This document shows, piece after piece, positions 42,937-52,735 of a stretch of DNA of 64,000 nt. The stretch lies in contig CAWBBX010000026.1 in NCBI GenBank assembly GCA_963787005.1, positions 1 through 64,000 on the forward strand, written 5' to 3'. This DNA is from FEN-1297 sp963787005. GTDB taxonomy: Bacteria > Bacteroidota > Ignavibacteria > Ignavibacteriales > Ignavibacteriaceae. A program made the translations under genes and the position numbers. Every line of letters starts with the position of its first letter. Positions within the stretch are counted from its first letter, which is position 1. The notes below the pieces were generated by a model. That model searched no databases. It saw nothing but the letters and a program-made list of their open reading frames with translations, and was not told the origin of the DNA.

Positions 42937-44452
42937 AATTTTCGCTCATCCATTTGTTTCTTTTTCTTCTTCTGAACTGGTAGCGGAATATTCCATATCC
43001 GATGATTAAAAGAATTGGTAATAAAAAGTTGAGATATTTAACCAAGGTTTTGGTTCCGTCGGATATATTTGCGCTTATAGGCCTCGATGTTATTCCTTTC
43101 GTCCTCAGCGCAATGAGTCCCGTATCGTCCGAGAGCCAGTCAATCGAGTTTGCCATGAGATTTACGTTATCCTTAGAGAGTCTCTGCGAGCTTTGTCCCG
43201 ATCCGTTTACCGCGAAATCACCGTCGCCGAAAACGACCATCTTAGAATAAGTATTATCGTCGAGCTTACCGTCAACTGCAACTGCGACCGGCTGTGCCTT
43301 AAGCGGAAAATCGGATGCGGTCCAGTCTTTACTTACGTTAAAGTAAACCGGAGGCTTCTCCACACCGCTTTTCTGCGATGTCTTAGCGAGAACAGTAAAA
43401 TGGATAAGGCTGTCGCCTCCCATTATCTTTATCGGGCTCGCGAAAGGCATCATAATTGATTCGATTCCTTTTGTAATAGGATGGTCCGCAAAATCCTGGA
43501 TCTGCGGAAGATACGGGAATCTCATCGGAGTATTCATTGTGAACATTCCCTGCTTCTGCCTTACCATAATGTTCCCGCAATTAGCATCTATTACAAAATT
43601 ATCTTCCACCTTCAGGCCTTTGCCGCTCAGCCAATTGTCTAACCCTGTATAAACACTGGATCCCGAAGCATTGGAGAGATTTCCTTTAACCCTGTTGAGA
43701 GCGATGAGTATTCTTCCGCCGCCGGCGAGAAAAGAATCAAGCTGCTTGATATACGCAGTCTTAATTGTATCAGACGGAGCTATTATCACGAGTGTCTTGT
43801 ATTCGCTCGGAATACCGGAAGTATCACTGAATTTTACGCTTTTAATATTATACATAACTGAGAGCTGATCTTCCAGCTGTTTCATTTCAGACAGCGACGG
43901 TTCTCCGTTTCCCTGTAAAAACGCTATCTTCGTCTTGTGTTTCAGAGAGAGCTTTTTTATTGTAGAAGAAAGCGAATATTCCATGGCAGAACCGGGCCGA
44001 ATAAACGGAATAACTTCTGTCTTCCCGTCGTACTTGAGAACGGCTCCCAGGTATGCCCTTTGCTGTTTCATCTGATCGCGCTCCCTAACGTTGATCATAA
44101 TTGGTCTTATTCCGGCTCTCTGAGCCTTCATCTCGGTTTCCTGGTCTTTGTTGGGATTTACAAAATCATACAAGATTTTCCCGCCCGACTCGCTGTTATA
44201 CTCCACGAGCATATCCCTGAAATCACTTCTTACCTGCGCGACATTAGGAGGAAGATTTTCGGAGAAATAAGCGGTTATAGTAACCGGACCGTCGAGTGAA
44301 TGAAGTATATCGTCGGTTGCGCTGCTTAGCGTGTATTCGTGATCGTCGGTAAAATCAAGACGGAGAAAAAATCTCTCGGCAAGAATGTTTACCAGGATTA
44401 AAATTCCGAATATCAGCAGTATTGTGGTTAGTACTTTTTTCTTTGTAAGCAT
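42929..44452 (-). CDS. GldG-like ABC transporter auxiliary protein
   Basis: A 507-residue protein with an N-terminal membrane helix (about 8-27), a large extracytoplasmic domain and a C-terminal membrane helix (about 478-495, YLNFLLPILLIIGYGIF). FSENLPPNVAQVRSDFRDMLVEYNS and KTKIAFLQGNGEPSLSEMKQLEDQL match the GldG/ABC_transp_aux family (DUF4350-like). In gliding Bacteroidota GldA, F and G form an ABC complex; here the same order is kept. What it moves is unknown, and gliding is not implied. Confidence 0.85.
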   Translation of the reverse strand: MLTKKKVLTTILLIFGILILVNILAERFFLRLDFTDDHEYTLSSATDDILHSLDGPVTITAYFSENLPPNVAQVRSDFRDMLVEYNSESGGKILYDFVNPNKDQETEMKAQRAGIRPIMINVRERDQMKQQRAYLGAVLKYDGKTEVIPFIRPGSAMEYSLSSTIKKLSLKHKTKIAFLQGNGEPSLSEMKQLEDQLSVMYNIKSVKFSDTSGIPSEYKTLVIIAPSDTIKTAYIKQLDSFLAGGGRILIALNRVKGNLSNASGSSVYTGLDNWLSGKGLKVEDNFVIDANCGNIMVRQKQGMFTMNTPMRFPYLPQIQDFADHPITKGIESIMMPFASPIKIMGGDSLIHFTVLAKTSQKSGVEKPPVYFNVSKDWTASDFPLKAQPVAVAVDGKLDDNTYSKMVVFGDGDFAVNGSGQSSQRLSKDNVNLMANSIDWLSDDTGLIALRTKGITSRPISANISDGTKTLVKYLNFLLPILLIIGYGIFRYQFRRRKRNKWMSENYV

Positions 44453-44458
44453 GATCTC

Positions 44459-45184
44459 TTATTCAACTATATTTCTTTTAGATAATGATGTTTCGGCCAA
44501 AATGAGTCCGAATAATGAAATGCTTAGGAAGTAAATTACATCCTTTGAGTCAACTACTCCTCTGGATATAGAATCGAAGTGAGTCGAAAGGCTCAGGTAG
44601 TTTAGTATTTCGCCGACCGGTCCGGTGGAGCTTCCCGCGAGCACGTTAAAAATGATCAGGAAAAAAACACCTATAAAAAGCGACAGCAGGAAAGCCACTA
44701 TCTGGTTGTTCGTAACTGCGCTTGCAAAAAGGCCGATACTGATGTAGGTCATACTCATTAGTAAAAGGCCAATGTAACCGCCCCAAACGGCGCCGTGATC
44801 GACGGGACCGAGCGCCCAAACGCTTATGTAATACGGAAGCGTCAGCAGCAATGCAATGGCTATCAGCATAAGGCACGCAGTAAATTTACCGAGTATAACT
44901 TCCCAGTCCGTTACTGCTTTTGTAAGAAGAAGCTCGATTGTGCCGGTCTTATTCTCCTCGGCCAGCATTCTCATAGTAAGCGCCGGGGTGAAGAAAAACA
45001 GCGTCCAGTAAGCTACTGAGAAGAACGGCTGGAGCGACGCTTGTCCGGTGAAGAAAACGTCCGACCCGTAGAGCCATGTGAAGAATCCACTTAGACCGAG
45101 AAAGACAACAATTAATATGTACGCTGTCAGCGAATCGAAGAATGTTTTAAGTTCGCGCGTAGCGAGTATCCAAATTTTATTCAT
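44459..45184 (-). CDS. ABC-2 type transporter permease (GldF-like)
   Basis: A 241-residue inner-membrane permease with six hydrophobic segments, of the ABC-2/GldF type. It begins MNKIWILATRELKTFFDSLTAY; MRMLAEENKTGTIELLLTKAVTDWEVILGKF is the diagnostic loop of this family. It overlaps the ATPase stop by 4 bases and precedes the GldG-like gene by 6 bases. Confidence 0.88.
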   Translation of the reverse strand: MNKIWILATRELKTFFDSLTAYILIVVFLGLSGFFTWLYGSDVFFTGQASLQPFFSVAYWTLFFFTPALTMRMLAEENKTGTIELLLTKAVTDWEVILGKFTACLMLIAIALLLTLPYYISVWALGPVDHGAVWGGYIGLLLMSMTYISIGLFASAVTNNQIVAFLLSLFIGVFFLIIFNVLAGSSTGPVGEILNYLSLSTHFDSISRGVVDSKDVIYFLSISLFGLILAETSLSKRNIVE

Positions 45185-46119
45185 GATTGATCTGTGGTTA
45201 GTTCTCTGAAAATGTCTTCTAGCTTTGTTTCCATCGGGGTCATTTCCGTCAGGATCCAGTTATTGGTTACGCACAAAAGGAATATAGTCCGTCTCGAAGT
45301 TTGACCGTCTTTGCTCTGAATGATGAAAGCGCCTGGCTGATCGTTAACGGGATCGACCATCGCCACCGAATCGAGTCCCTGCAGAGAGGATACAAGCTGA
45401 TCCCTGTTCTGCGCGTCGGCTATCTGTACCTTCAGCACTTCCCCTCCCTGCGCCTGCTTTCTGAGAGTACTTGACGTACCGTCTGCGACAATCTTTCCTT
45501 GATTGATAATCAAAATCCTATCGCACGTAGCTTCTACCTCGGGCAGAATATGCGTGGAGAGAATAACCGTCTTTTCTCTGCCTATGTGCTTAATTAATTT
45601 TCTTATTTCAATTATCTGGTTGGGATCGAGACCGGTAGTCGGTTCGTCGAGGATTAAAATTTCCGGATCGTGAATCATTGCCTGCGCAAGACCGACTCTC
45701 TGCCTGTATCCTTTGGAGAGCTCGCCTATTTTTTTATGTTTCTCCGAGTTCAGTCCGCATACATGAACCATCTCCGCCATTCTTTTGGGAATATTATTAT
45801 TCTCTACTCCCTGGAGACGAGCAACGAACTCGAGATATTCGAGCACGGGCATATCGAGATATAAAGGATTATTCTCGGGAAGATAACCGATCTTCTTTTT
45901 GATAGCTTCCTGGTCACCATGGATCGTTTCATCGTTTACCCTAACGTCGCCATGTGTCGGCGCCATGAAACAAGTGATGATCTTCATAGTGGTAGTTTTT
46001 CCGGCTCCGTTGGGTCCGAGGAATCCAAGGATCTCTCCCTTATTAACCTCGAATGATATGTCGTCTACTGCTTTCTGCGGGCCGTACTGTTTGGTAAGGT
46101 TTTCAACAACTATTCTCAT
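45181..46119 (-). CDS. ABC transporter ATP-binding protein (GldA-like)
   Basis: A 312-residue ATPase. Walker A is GPNGAGKTTT (about 35-44), Q-loop region GYLPENNPLYLDM, signature LSKGYRQRVGLAQAM, Walker B LILDEPTTGLDPNQ and switch histidine in STHILPE. The C-terminal extension (about 225-312) is that of the GldA/NatA group. First gene of the ATPase-permease-GldG-DUF4340 operon. Confidence 0.92.
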   Translation of the reverse strand: MRIVVENLTKQYGPQKAVDDISFEVNKGEILGFLGPNGAGKTTTMKIITCFMAPTHGDVRVNDETIHGDQEAIKKKIGYLPENNPLYLDMPVLEYLEFVARLQGVENNNIPKRMAEMVHVCGLNSEKHKKIGELSKGYRQRVGLAQAMIHDPEILILDEPTTGLDPNQIIEIRKLIKHIGREKTVILSTHILPEVEATCDRILIINQGKIVADGTSSTLRKQAQGGEVLKVQIADAQNRDQLVSSLQGLDSVAMVDPVNDQPGAFIIQSKDGQTSRRTIFLLCVTNNWILTEMTPMETKLEDIFRELTTDQS

Positions 46120-46277
46120 TTTTACTCAGATGATAGTATGATAAAATATATTACCGTAATTAATAACCGTGGGTGTTATTAATTTCTGCTTTCGCTGAAT
46201 TTTATTTGGCTTCAAACCCAACGATGAATTTAGACGGAGACAGTTTAAAAAAGTTCCGTACCGATTTTTTTTTGAAG

Positions 46278-47435
46278 TTAATATTTCTTGTACACTACAT
46301 GTCCGCCGATAACGGTAGTATATATCGAAAAGTCATTGTCGAATAAAACTAGATCCGCATCTTTTCCTTGTCCTATCGTACCCTTTCTGTTTCCGAGACC
46401 GAGCACTTCAGCCGGGGTTTTAGACACGGAATTAATTGCAGCCTCAAGAGAACAGCCCGTAAATTCTTTGAATTTAAGAGCAATTTGGCCCAGACTCATT
46501 GTTGAACCGATCAAAGTGCCGTCGAGATATCTTGCCGCTCCGGCCTTCGACTCATAGTCCTTTCCGTTATAAACATACTTACCATCCGGAAGACCGATAC
46601 CATGCATACCGTCGGTTATACAAACACACCTGTCTCCTAGAATTTTAAAAATAAGATTTACTATACTCGGATGTAAGTGATGTCCGTCACTGATAAGCTG
46701 AGCCGTAATATTATTGTTCTCGAAGATGGCGGACAGCGGACCGGGATTCCGGTGATGAAGTGACGGCATTGCGTTGAATAAGTGTGTCACATGAGAGATA
46801 CCAGCATCGAAACCGGCTTTTGTTTCTTCATACGTCGCGTCGGAATGTGCGAACGAAGCGACTATATTATTAGCGGTGAGCTGCTTAATAATTTCCAGGT
46901 TCCCGGGAAGTTCGGGAGCTATGGTCATCATTTTTAAAGAATCCCCGGTTGCTTTAAGAATGTCATCTAGAGAGCCTTTTTCCTTTCCATAAATAGCGTC
47001 CGGCGCCAATCCGCCTTTTTTCTTCATATTTATGTAGGGCCCCTCGAGATGTACTCCCAGCATCTCAGCCCCGCTCAGCCCTTTATTTGTGTATTCACGA
47101 GCAAGTTTAAGATGGCTGTTCCCTTCAATCGGCTTTACGACGGTTGTACCGAGAAAGCCCGTGGTGCCGAGTTTAGCGAGTGTGGCTGAAATAGTTTCAA
47201 GCGCTTCGGGAGTATTGTCCAGCACGTCCGCGCCCCCGGCTCCCTGTATGTGAACGTCTATAAAACCGGGAGATAGAATTCTTCCGTCGGCTTCAATTAT
47301 CTCCACGCTTTCCGGTATCTCGGATTCGTTTAAAATTTGAGATATCTTTGAGGCTTCAATTAATACGTTTTTAAATTCATTATTGTTTTTTGAATTATAT
47401 AATCTGCAATTCTTTATTAAGATCGATTCGTTCAT
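46278..47435 (-). CDS. nagA: N-acetylglucosamine-6-phosphate deacetylase
   Basis: Removes acetate from GlcNAc-6-P, giving glucosamine-6-P for glycolysis or cell-wall synthesis. The 385-residue amidohydrolase shows SPGFIDVHIQGAGGADVLD, HLEGPYINMKKKGGLAPD, SFAHSDATYEE, THLFNAMPSLHHRNPGPLSA, ISDGHHLHP and the catalytic Asp in CVCITDGMHGIGLPDG. With the ROK kinase, MFS carrier and SIS protein nearby this suggests recycling of cell-wall or chitin sugars. It has no nagB partner in the window. Confidence 0.93.
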   Translation of the reverse strand: MNESILIKNCRLYNSKNNNEFKNVLIEASKISQILNESEIPESVEIIEADGRILSPGFIDVHIQGAGGADVLDNTPEALETISATLAKLGTTGFLGTTVVKPIEGNSHLKLAREYTNKGLSGAEMLGVHLEGPYINMKKKGGLAPDAIYGKEKGSLDDILKATGDSLKMMTIAPELPGNLEIIKQLTANNIVASFAHSDATYEETKAGFDAGISHVTHLFNAMPSLHHRNPGPLSAIFENNNITAQLISDGHHLHPSIVNLIFKILGDRCVCITDGMHGIGLPDGKYVYNGKDYESKAGAARYLDGTLIGSTMSLGQIALKFKEFTGCSLEAAINSVSKTPAEVLGLGNRKGTIGQGKDADLVLFDNDFSIYTTVIGGHVVYKKY

Positions 47436-47825
47436 TTAAAATGCTTTCTGTGAAGAGTAAAAATTATTAATATTATTTGGTAGAGCAAAGAAATATTTTT
47501 TGAGACCCCGCCGTTGACGGGCAGGATTGCACTTCCTTTAAGATACACTATGAGGTAAAGGATTTTACAAAGTAATACTAAGTTTCCACGAAGTCACACA
47601 ACGGATTTAAAATGCAACAGCAGCCTATATAAAAAGATATAGACACAGAATTTACTCCGTTCTTCAAAATGGATAAATTTCTTATTAGATATTATACACA
47701 TAACTTTATAACGTACAAGAAATAATTTGATATTATTTATTTTAAATTTTTTCTGGTAAGAAAAATCGATTTATATTATATTCACAAAATTAAAATCAGA
47801 CCCATAAATCCCGGGAAACTTTAAC
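47436..47825. other. Divergent intergenic region between nagA and the APC permease
   Basis: No gene seen in 390 AT-rich bases. TTCCACGAAGTCACAC at about 47583-47598 recalls the small CACAAAG-type repeats elsewhere. Promoters for both genes are expected here but none was convincing. Confidence 0.35.
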
Positions 47826-49184
47826 ATGAGCGAAAAAAGCAGTACACTCGACAGGAGTCTGGGACTCCTACACGCGACGGCTTCCAACATGGCGACAATG
47901 GTCGGCATCGGCCCCTTTATTACCATCCCCCTTATTGTTTCGGTAATGGGCGGTCCGCAGGCAATGATAGGCTGGGCAGTCGGTGCCTTAATAGCGATCT
48001 CAGACGGCCAGGTGTGGGCCGAGCTCAGCACCTCTCTTCCCGGCGAGGGCGGATCATACATTTATCTTAGAGACGCTTATAAAAGATATTTCGGCAAGCT
48101 CATCGCATTTTTATTTATATGGTCTTTTTTGCTGAGCGGACCTTTCGAGATAGCATCCGGGTTCGTGGGAATGATGCAGTACCTTTCGTTCATCTGGCCT
48201 TCAATAACGGCTACTCATGTAAGAATACTGGCTTTCAGCGCGGGATTGCTGACCATCATACTCCACTACAACAAAATTAAGTTTGTCGGCGTGGTTACGG
48301 TTGTCCTATGGGTCTTTATGCTGCTTACAGTGGGAATTACGATCGTCGTTGGCTTTATTCACTTCGATCCGCATGTAGCTTTTAACTTTCCCAAAGGCTG
48401 GTTCTCGTTTTCATGGGGATTTGTAATGGGACTGGGAGGCGCCACTTTAATAGCCATGTACGATCTGATGGGTTACTACAATATTTGTTATATGGAAGAA
48501 GAAGTGAAGAATCCCGGCTATGTATTTCCGCGTGCCATACTCTTCTCAGTAATCGGCGTTACAGTACTTTACGCAGTTATGAATTTCTTAATACTGGGCG
48601 TAATGCCGTGGCACGAAGTCGCTAAATCGCACCATATCGTGTCGGATATATTCAATCACTACTACGGATGGACATCCGCGGTAGTTATAACAATCTTAGT
48701 AGCCATAACGGCGTACGGCTCAATATATTCTCTTATGATGAGCTACTCTCGACTTCCGTTCGCGGCTGCACGCGACGGATTTTTCTTCGACTGGCTCAAG
48801 GCCGTTCATCCTAAAAAACACTTCCCGCATTATTCTTTGCTCTTAGTCGGGGGAATTACCTGTGTCGCAAGCCTGTTCAATCTTGATTTTATCATTGCCG
48901 CGACTTTGTCGAGCAGGATACTCATACAATTTCTCGGACAAATAATCGGCCTAACAGTGCTTCGTAAAACGCAGCCGGATTTGAAAAGACCATTTAAGAT
49001 GTGGCTCTATCCGATTCCCTCATTCGTGGCATTCATAGGGTTCAGCTTTATCTTTATAAGTTCAGGTATTGAAGCTATAAGTCTGGGATTGGTCTGGCTG
49101 GTGGCAGGCGTCATTTTCTTCCTTACCTGGGCGAAGAAAAACAGCGAGTGGCCGTTCAGTATCAACGAGTTTGCTCAAAGGTAA
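47826..49184 (+). CDS. APC-family amino acid permease
   Basis: A 452-residue membrane protein with about 12 helices. The first helix contains the substrate-backbone motif MVGIGPFITIPLIVSVMGGPQ, and ELSTSLPGEGGSYIYLRDAY is the family's helix 2-3 signature. It belongs to the amino acid-polyamine-organocation superfamily; the substrate cannot be told. Upstream ribosome-binding site is weak. Transcribed divergently from nagA. Confidence 0.87.
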   Translation: MSEKSSTLDRSLGLLHATASNMATMVGIGPFITIPLIVSVMGGPQAMIGWAVGALIAISDGQVWAELSTSLPGEGGSYIYLRDAYKRYFGKLIAFLFIWSFLLSGPFEIASGFVGMMQYLSFIWPSITATHVRILAFSAGLLTIILHYNKIKFVGVVTVVLWVFMLLTVGITIVVGFIHFDPHVAFNFPKGWFSFSWGFVMGLGGATLIAMYDLMGYYNICYMEEEVKNPGYVFPRAILFSVIGVTVLYAVMNFLILGVMPWHEVAKSHHIVSDIFNHYYGWTSAVVITILVAITAYGSIYSLMMSYSRLPFAAARDGFFFDWLKAVHPKKHFPHYSLLLVGGITCVASLFNLDFIIAATLSSRILIQFLGQIIGLTVLRKTQPDLKRPFKMWLYPIPSFVAFIGFSFIFISSGIEAISLGLVWLVAGVIFFLTWAKKNSEWPFSINEFAQR

Positions 49185-49198
49185 AATCCAAGGCGTAG

Positions 49199-49222
49199 GA
49201 ATTTGATTTATCAAATTCATTT
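49199..49222. terminator. Hairpin after the permease gene
   Basis: GAATTTGA and TCAAATTC (49199-49218) form an 8-bp stem with a TTTA loop followed by ATTTTATCCTTTT. Probable terminator. Confidence 0.5.
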
Positions 49223-49334
49223 TATCCTTTTAAGGAGAACATGTATATCAAATACCTGCGTAAAATTCTAATTTTATTTATTCCTACCCGGTTGGATTAA
49301 TAAAAGGGTCTCGGCATATCACAGACAAAAAATT

Positions 49335-49700
49335 TTAATTCCCTATCGACTCTTCGGCCAGTTGTTTAAGCTTCGAGGCGCTGATCCCGTAATGACTTTC
49401 ATGCCATTTTACTTTATTATCCTTTGTAAGCCAAATCAGCTGTGGCGATTGATGCATAACGTCAAGTTCCTCCGAAATGTGACGGCTTAACGGTCTGGCA
49501 TTAATAACATCAATTTTAACGCACTCCAAATGCGAGTCTTCAGGCAGTTTATTATACCACGCATCGAATTCCACTTCAACTGAGCTGCTTATAGAGCAAA
49601 TAGGGCTGTATTTAAATATTACCAATTCTTTTTCAGGGAAGGCATTCCTTTTTTCGCTTTCCCATTCTTCAACCGTACTAATATTCTTCAATGATTTCAT
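49335..49700 (-). CDS. Monothiol bacilliredoxin (YtxJ/BrxC family)
   Basis: A thioredoxin-fold protein of 121 residues from ATG 49700 (MKSLKNISTVEEW). The single active-site cysteine lies in FKYSPICSISSSVEVEF, the CxIS form of YtxJ (DUF2847), and HQSPQLIWL matches the cis-Pro region. Family members remove bacillithiol from proteins, so the organism probably makes bacillithiol. The frame is open to 49736, but GGGAAAA lies just before the chosen start. Confidence 0.82.
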   Translation of the reverse strand: MKSLKNISTVEEWESEKRNAFPEKELVIFKYSPICSISSSVEVEFDAWYNKLPEDSHLECVKIDVINARPLSRHISEELDVMHQSPQLIWLTKDNKVKWHESHYGISASKLKQLAEESIGN

Positions 49701-49754
49701 TTTTCCCGTAAACTTTAATAATTCAAAATTGTACAACTATAAAATATAAAAAGA

Positions 49755-50801
49755 TTATTGAATTTGTTTGAGATAGAATCCCTTTCTTTTCAACTGCTCC
49801 TTATTTCTTTGGATAAAATCCAGTATCGATTCTGCGGAGATGATTTTTGTGATTCCGTATTTTAGAACCTTATACTCTTTCACAAACGTCTCGCCCTTAT
49901 ACGGTACAAGAGGATTGTACTTTAAATTTTCCTTAAGAGTAGCGGGCTTTAAGATTGTTTCCGGCTCTTCAGGTATCCACTGTATTATACCTACTAATTC
50001 AAAATTAGGCACGCCGTCGCGGACCGCCAGAACTATACCGCCGCTGTATCCTCTGTTAACTACCGCATTAACTAAAAAATCGCCGCTCTTATCCATATTC
50101 GGACTGCTTACAATGGCCTGTGATATCATCTTATAATTTAAAGGATAACCGAAAATGTAAACAAAAGATCCCCACTCAAGTTCTTTTGCCTTTCCGAAAG
50201 GATACGTAAAAGCCGGATACTTGTGAGCATATTGCGACGCAAATTTTCTGCCCAGAAGAACAAGGTCGGCCTCTCTGTCCATTGCCAGGATATTAAGCTC
50301 ACTGTTTTCGGGAAAGCCGGCTCCGAATATAAATTGTTTCGTCTTAAACGCTACACTTTGAACATACTCGGAATACTCACCTTTTGAATTTGCAAAATAG
50401 GTTACAATGGTGTCCTGGAAATCGACAACATGCGCGCATGAAAGGAGTCCGATCGTACTTCCCTCCGCAAATATTACAGTAGCCGTTCCTGAGCTGGACC
50501 GGTCGAGATAAGAAACTTTTGTGGAATTCCCGTCCAGAATATCGTCATTAATATCTTTTAGTTTATGATTACTGCCGTCGGGAAAAACGTATGCCTTGTA
50601 GAAAGCAAGACTGGAGATCCTTTGAATAGTATTGCCGATGTTATCGAGTTGCTCGGAACTGCTTCTGTAAGGGAACTCACTGTCGTACTTACCGTCGCTT
50701 AACGTCGGGTAAACTGTCTTGTATAAAATTGACGAGCATGAGAACGAAGTTAATGCAAAAATAAATAATACCGATGAAATTAGTATACGGGATTTTAACA
50801 T
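49755..50801 (-). CDS. Trypsin-like serine protease lipoprotein
   Basis: A 348-residue lipoprotein: residues 1-21 form a signal peptide and LTSFSC gives the lipid-modified Cys22. A chymotrypsin-fold domain follows with His in LLSCAHVVD, Asp in DREADLVLL and Ser in NRGYSGGIVLAV, so the catalytic triad appears complete although the oxyanion motif reads GYSGG instead of GNSGG. There is no PDZ domain, unlike DegP. It would sit in the periplasm or outer membrane. Start ATG 50801, preceded by GGAGGG. An in-frame TTG at 50819 is less likely. Confidence 0.78.
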   Translation of the reverse strand: MLKSRILISSVLFIFALTSFSCSSILYKTVYPTLSDGKYDSEFPYRSSSEQLDNIGNTIQRISSLAFYKAYVFPDGSNHKLKDINDDILDGNSTKVSYLDRSSSGTATVIFAEGSTIGLLSCAHVVDFQDTIVTYFANSKGEYSEYVQSVAFKTKQFIFGAGFPENSELNILAMDREADLVLLGRKFASQYAHKYPAFTYPFGKAKELEWGSFVYIFGYPLNYKMISQAIVSSPNMDKSGDFLVNAVVNRGYSGGIVLAVRDGVPNFELVGIIQWIPEEPETILKPATLKENLKYNPLVPYKGETFVKEYKVLKYGITKIISAESILDFIQRNKEQLKRKGFYLKQIQ

Positions 50802-51115
50802 ACACCCTCCGTCGGGCAAAGTTATGATTATTCAAGACCTTGTCTTTAAGTCTAGTGATTTTTATCAAAAGTTGAAACAAAAATGTGATGAAAAGTCTGA
50901 GCCTGAGTTTAAGTCTAAGTTTTGATGAATAGGCGGTGCGTTTTACTTTTACGAATATCTACAAGAGTACTTAGATATAGACTCAAATATTACTTGTACC
51001 AATAAATCCTCATGCCAAGACCATCACTAATTTAAATTCTCCCCAAGATGGAGGTAGATATTAAAAAAATATTGATTAAATTCCGTCAACCATCAAACAA
51101 AAGCGGAGATATCAT
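50802..51115. other. Divergent intergenic region with hexamer repeat
   Basis: No gene. From about 50893 to 50922 runs a degenerate (AAGTCT)-like hexanucleotide repeat (AAGTCT GAGCCT GAGTTT AAGTCT AAGTTT), also found at 52736-52802 on the far side of the next gene. Confidence 0.45.
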
Positions 51116-52729
51116 ATGAAAGGTCCTTACTATTCTTTCTTGGGATTACTGTGCATAATTCTTACTACGGGGAGTATATTCGCCCAATCGGAGAATTTTT
51201 ACAGGAAAGCCGAAATACAGGTACCGGCGCTTGAAAACACCGGATTCGGAAACATAATTGCAGGTGTTGATTTCGACGGCGACGGAAAGCCTGAGATTTA
51301 CGCGGTAAATAATATGCTTGATCAGGGAGGAGCCGAGCTTACTCCTAGAATTTACAAATTCGAGTATAACGGAAGCACATGGGATTCGGTTTGGTCGGCT
51401 TCAATACCCGATATTCATCAGAACAGCTGGGGAGCGCTTACCTACGGTGATCTGGACGGCGACGGTAAGCCGGAGATAATCTGGGCGCCTTCAAATAACC
51501 TGGATCAAACAAGCGGTCCCAATCCCTATCGAATTTACGTGTATGAATATCCCGGCGACGGCAGCGACGCAATGGGGATATCGAGTTTCGGTGATTATCT
51601 CCCCAATGCGAAATGGCAGATCACAGATCAGGATAACGAAGAAGTAAGACCTTTCAGAATGGTAGTAAGCGACGTGGACGGCGACGGCAAACCGGAAATC
51701 GTTTTCTGCGACCGCGAACCGAATTACAGGTTCGGAGTAGTTTCGGTAAGCGATATTCCGGATAACGGCGACGGATCGGAAACATGGACACTGAAAGCTT
51801 CCGGGCTCGGCTCTACATTGGACGCCGGCACAATTTACGATCTAGCGGTTATCGGAAATATGATATACCTTATTCACGACGACGGCGTTGTTACACCGGT
51901 TAAATATGAGAACGGAGCTTACAGCATTTTAGCCGGAATACCGGACATGGTGCCGGGCGGCTCGTGGAAATCGGCGTGCGTTACCGATATAAACGGCGAC
52001 GGGCAGAAAGAAATAGTAGTGGGCGGATGGTCGCCCGGATATAATAAAGTATATCTCCTGCAGCCCGACGCGTTTTCGATCTTAACTTCTACCCAAATAG
52101 CAAATATTACACCTTATACCGGTTCCGAAGGCAGATTAAACGGAGGCGATGAGGGCGACATAGACGGTGACGGCAAAGCAGATTTTGTATTCGGCACCAG
52201 AAGCACCACCCCGCTTGCATCGATTGTCAGAGTTTCTTATCAGGGCGGAGATATAGCGGACTCTAATAGTTATAAAGTATCGATAATCGATTCACTTTAT
52301 CCCGGACAGGATTATCAGCGTTACGATGTAGTAAGGGTTGCGAAGGTAGGAGGCAATGCTAATGAGCAGGTGTTGTATACCGACGGCAATCAGACGGGAA
52401 GAATACCGATTGTTATACTCGATCTGAAATCGGCAACGGCGGTTGAAAAGACACCTCTGCCGGAAACCTTCTTCCTGGATCAGAACTACCCGAATCCGTT
52501 CAATCCTTCAACTACAATTAGGTTCGGCGTGCCGAAAGAATCCGCCGTATCTCTGGAAATATACAACACGCTCGGACAGAAGGTGGCGAACATTCTGCAG
52601 AATGTATTAAAACCGGCCGGCACATACGATGTTACGTTCAACGCGTCCCGGCTTCCCAGCGGAACGTATATTTACCGTCTGCAGGTAGATAACAGAGTTA
52701 TCGCAAAAAAAATGGTGCTTATGAAATGA
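51116..52729 (+). CDS. FG-GAP repeat protein with T9SS sorting domain
   Basis: A 537-residue secreted protein. Residues 1-23 are a signal peptide. The middle has at least five calcium-type DxDGDG blades: VDFDGDGKPEIYAV, DLDGDGKPEIIWA, DVDGDGKPEIVFC, DINGDGQKEIVVG and DIDGDGKADFVFG, which fold as a beta-propeller (FG-GAP/VCBS). The last 85 residues are a type IX secretion tail: LDQNYPNPFNPSTTIRFGVP, ETYNTLGQ-like EIYNTLGQKVANI, and SGTYIYRLQ ending KKMVLMK. It is probably exported across the outer membrane and attached or released. Ligand unknown. Confidence 0.92.
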   Translation: MKGPYYSFLGLLCIILTTGSIFAQSENFYRKAEIQVPALENTGFGNIIAGVDFDGDGKPEIYAVNNMLDQGGAELTPRIYKFEYNGSTWDSVWSASIPDIHQNSWGALTYGDLDGDGKPEIIWAPSNNLDQTSGPNPYRIYVYEYPGDGSDAMGISSFGDYLPNAKWQITDQDNEEVRPFRMVVSDVDGDGKPEIVFCDREPNYRFGVVSVSDIPDNGDGSETWTLKASGLGSTLDAGTIYDLAVIGNMIYLIHDDGVVTPVKYENGAYSILAGIPDMVPGGSWKSACVTDINGDGQKEIVVGGWSPGYNKVYLLQPDAFSILTSTQIANITPYTGSEGRLNGGDEGDIDGDGKADFVFGTRSTTPLASIVRVSYQGGDIADSNSYKVSIIDSLYPGQDYQRYDVVRVAKVGGNANEQVLYTDGNQTGRIPIVILDLKSATAVEKTPLPETFFLDQNYPNPFNPSTTIRFGVPKESAVSLEIYNTLGQKVANILQNVLKPAGTYDVTFNASRLPSGTYIYRLQVDNRVIAKKMVLMK

Positions 52730-52735
52730 TTTGAG

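Noticed and set aside
49241..49300. Nineteen-codon ORF with AAGGAG three bases before ATG between convergent genes
   Set aside because: No downstream gene on that strand to regulate, no hairpin after it, spacing too short, and the composition is like the surrounding AT-rich DNA.
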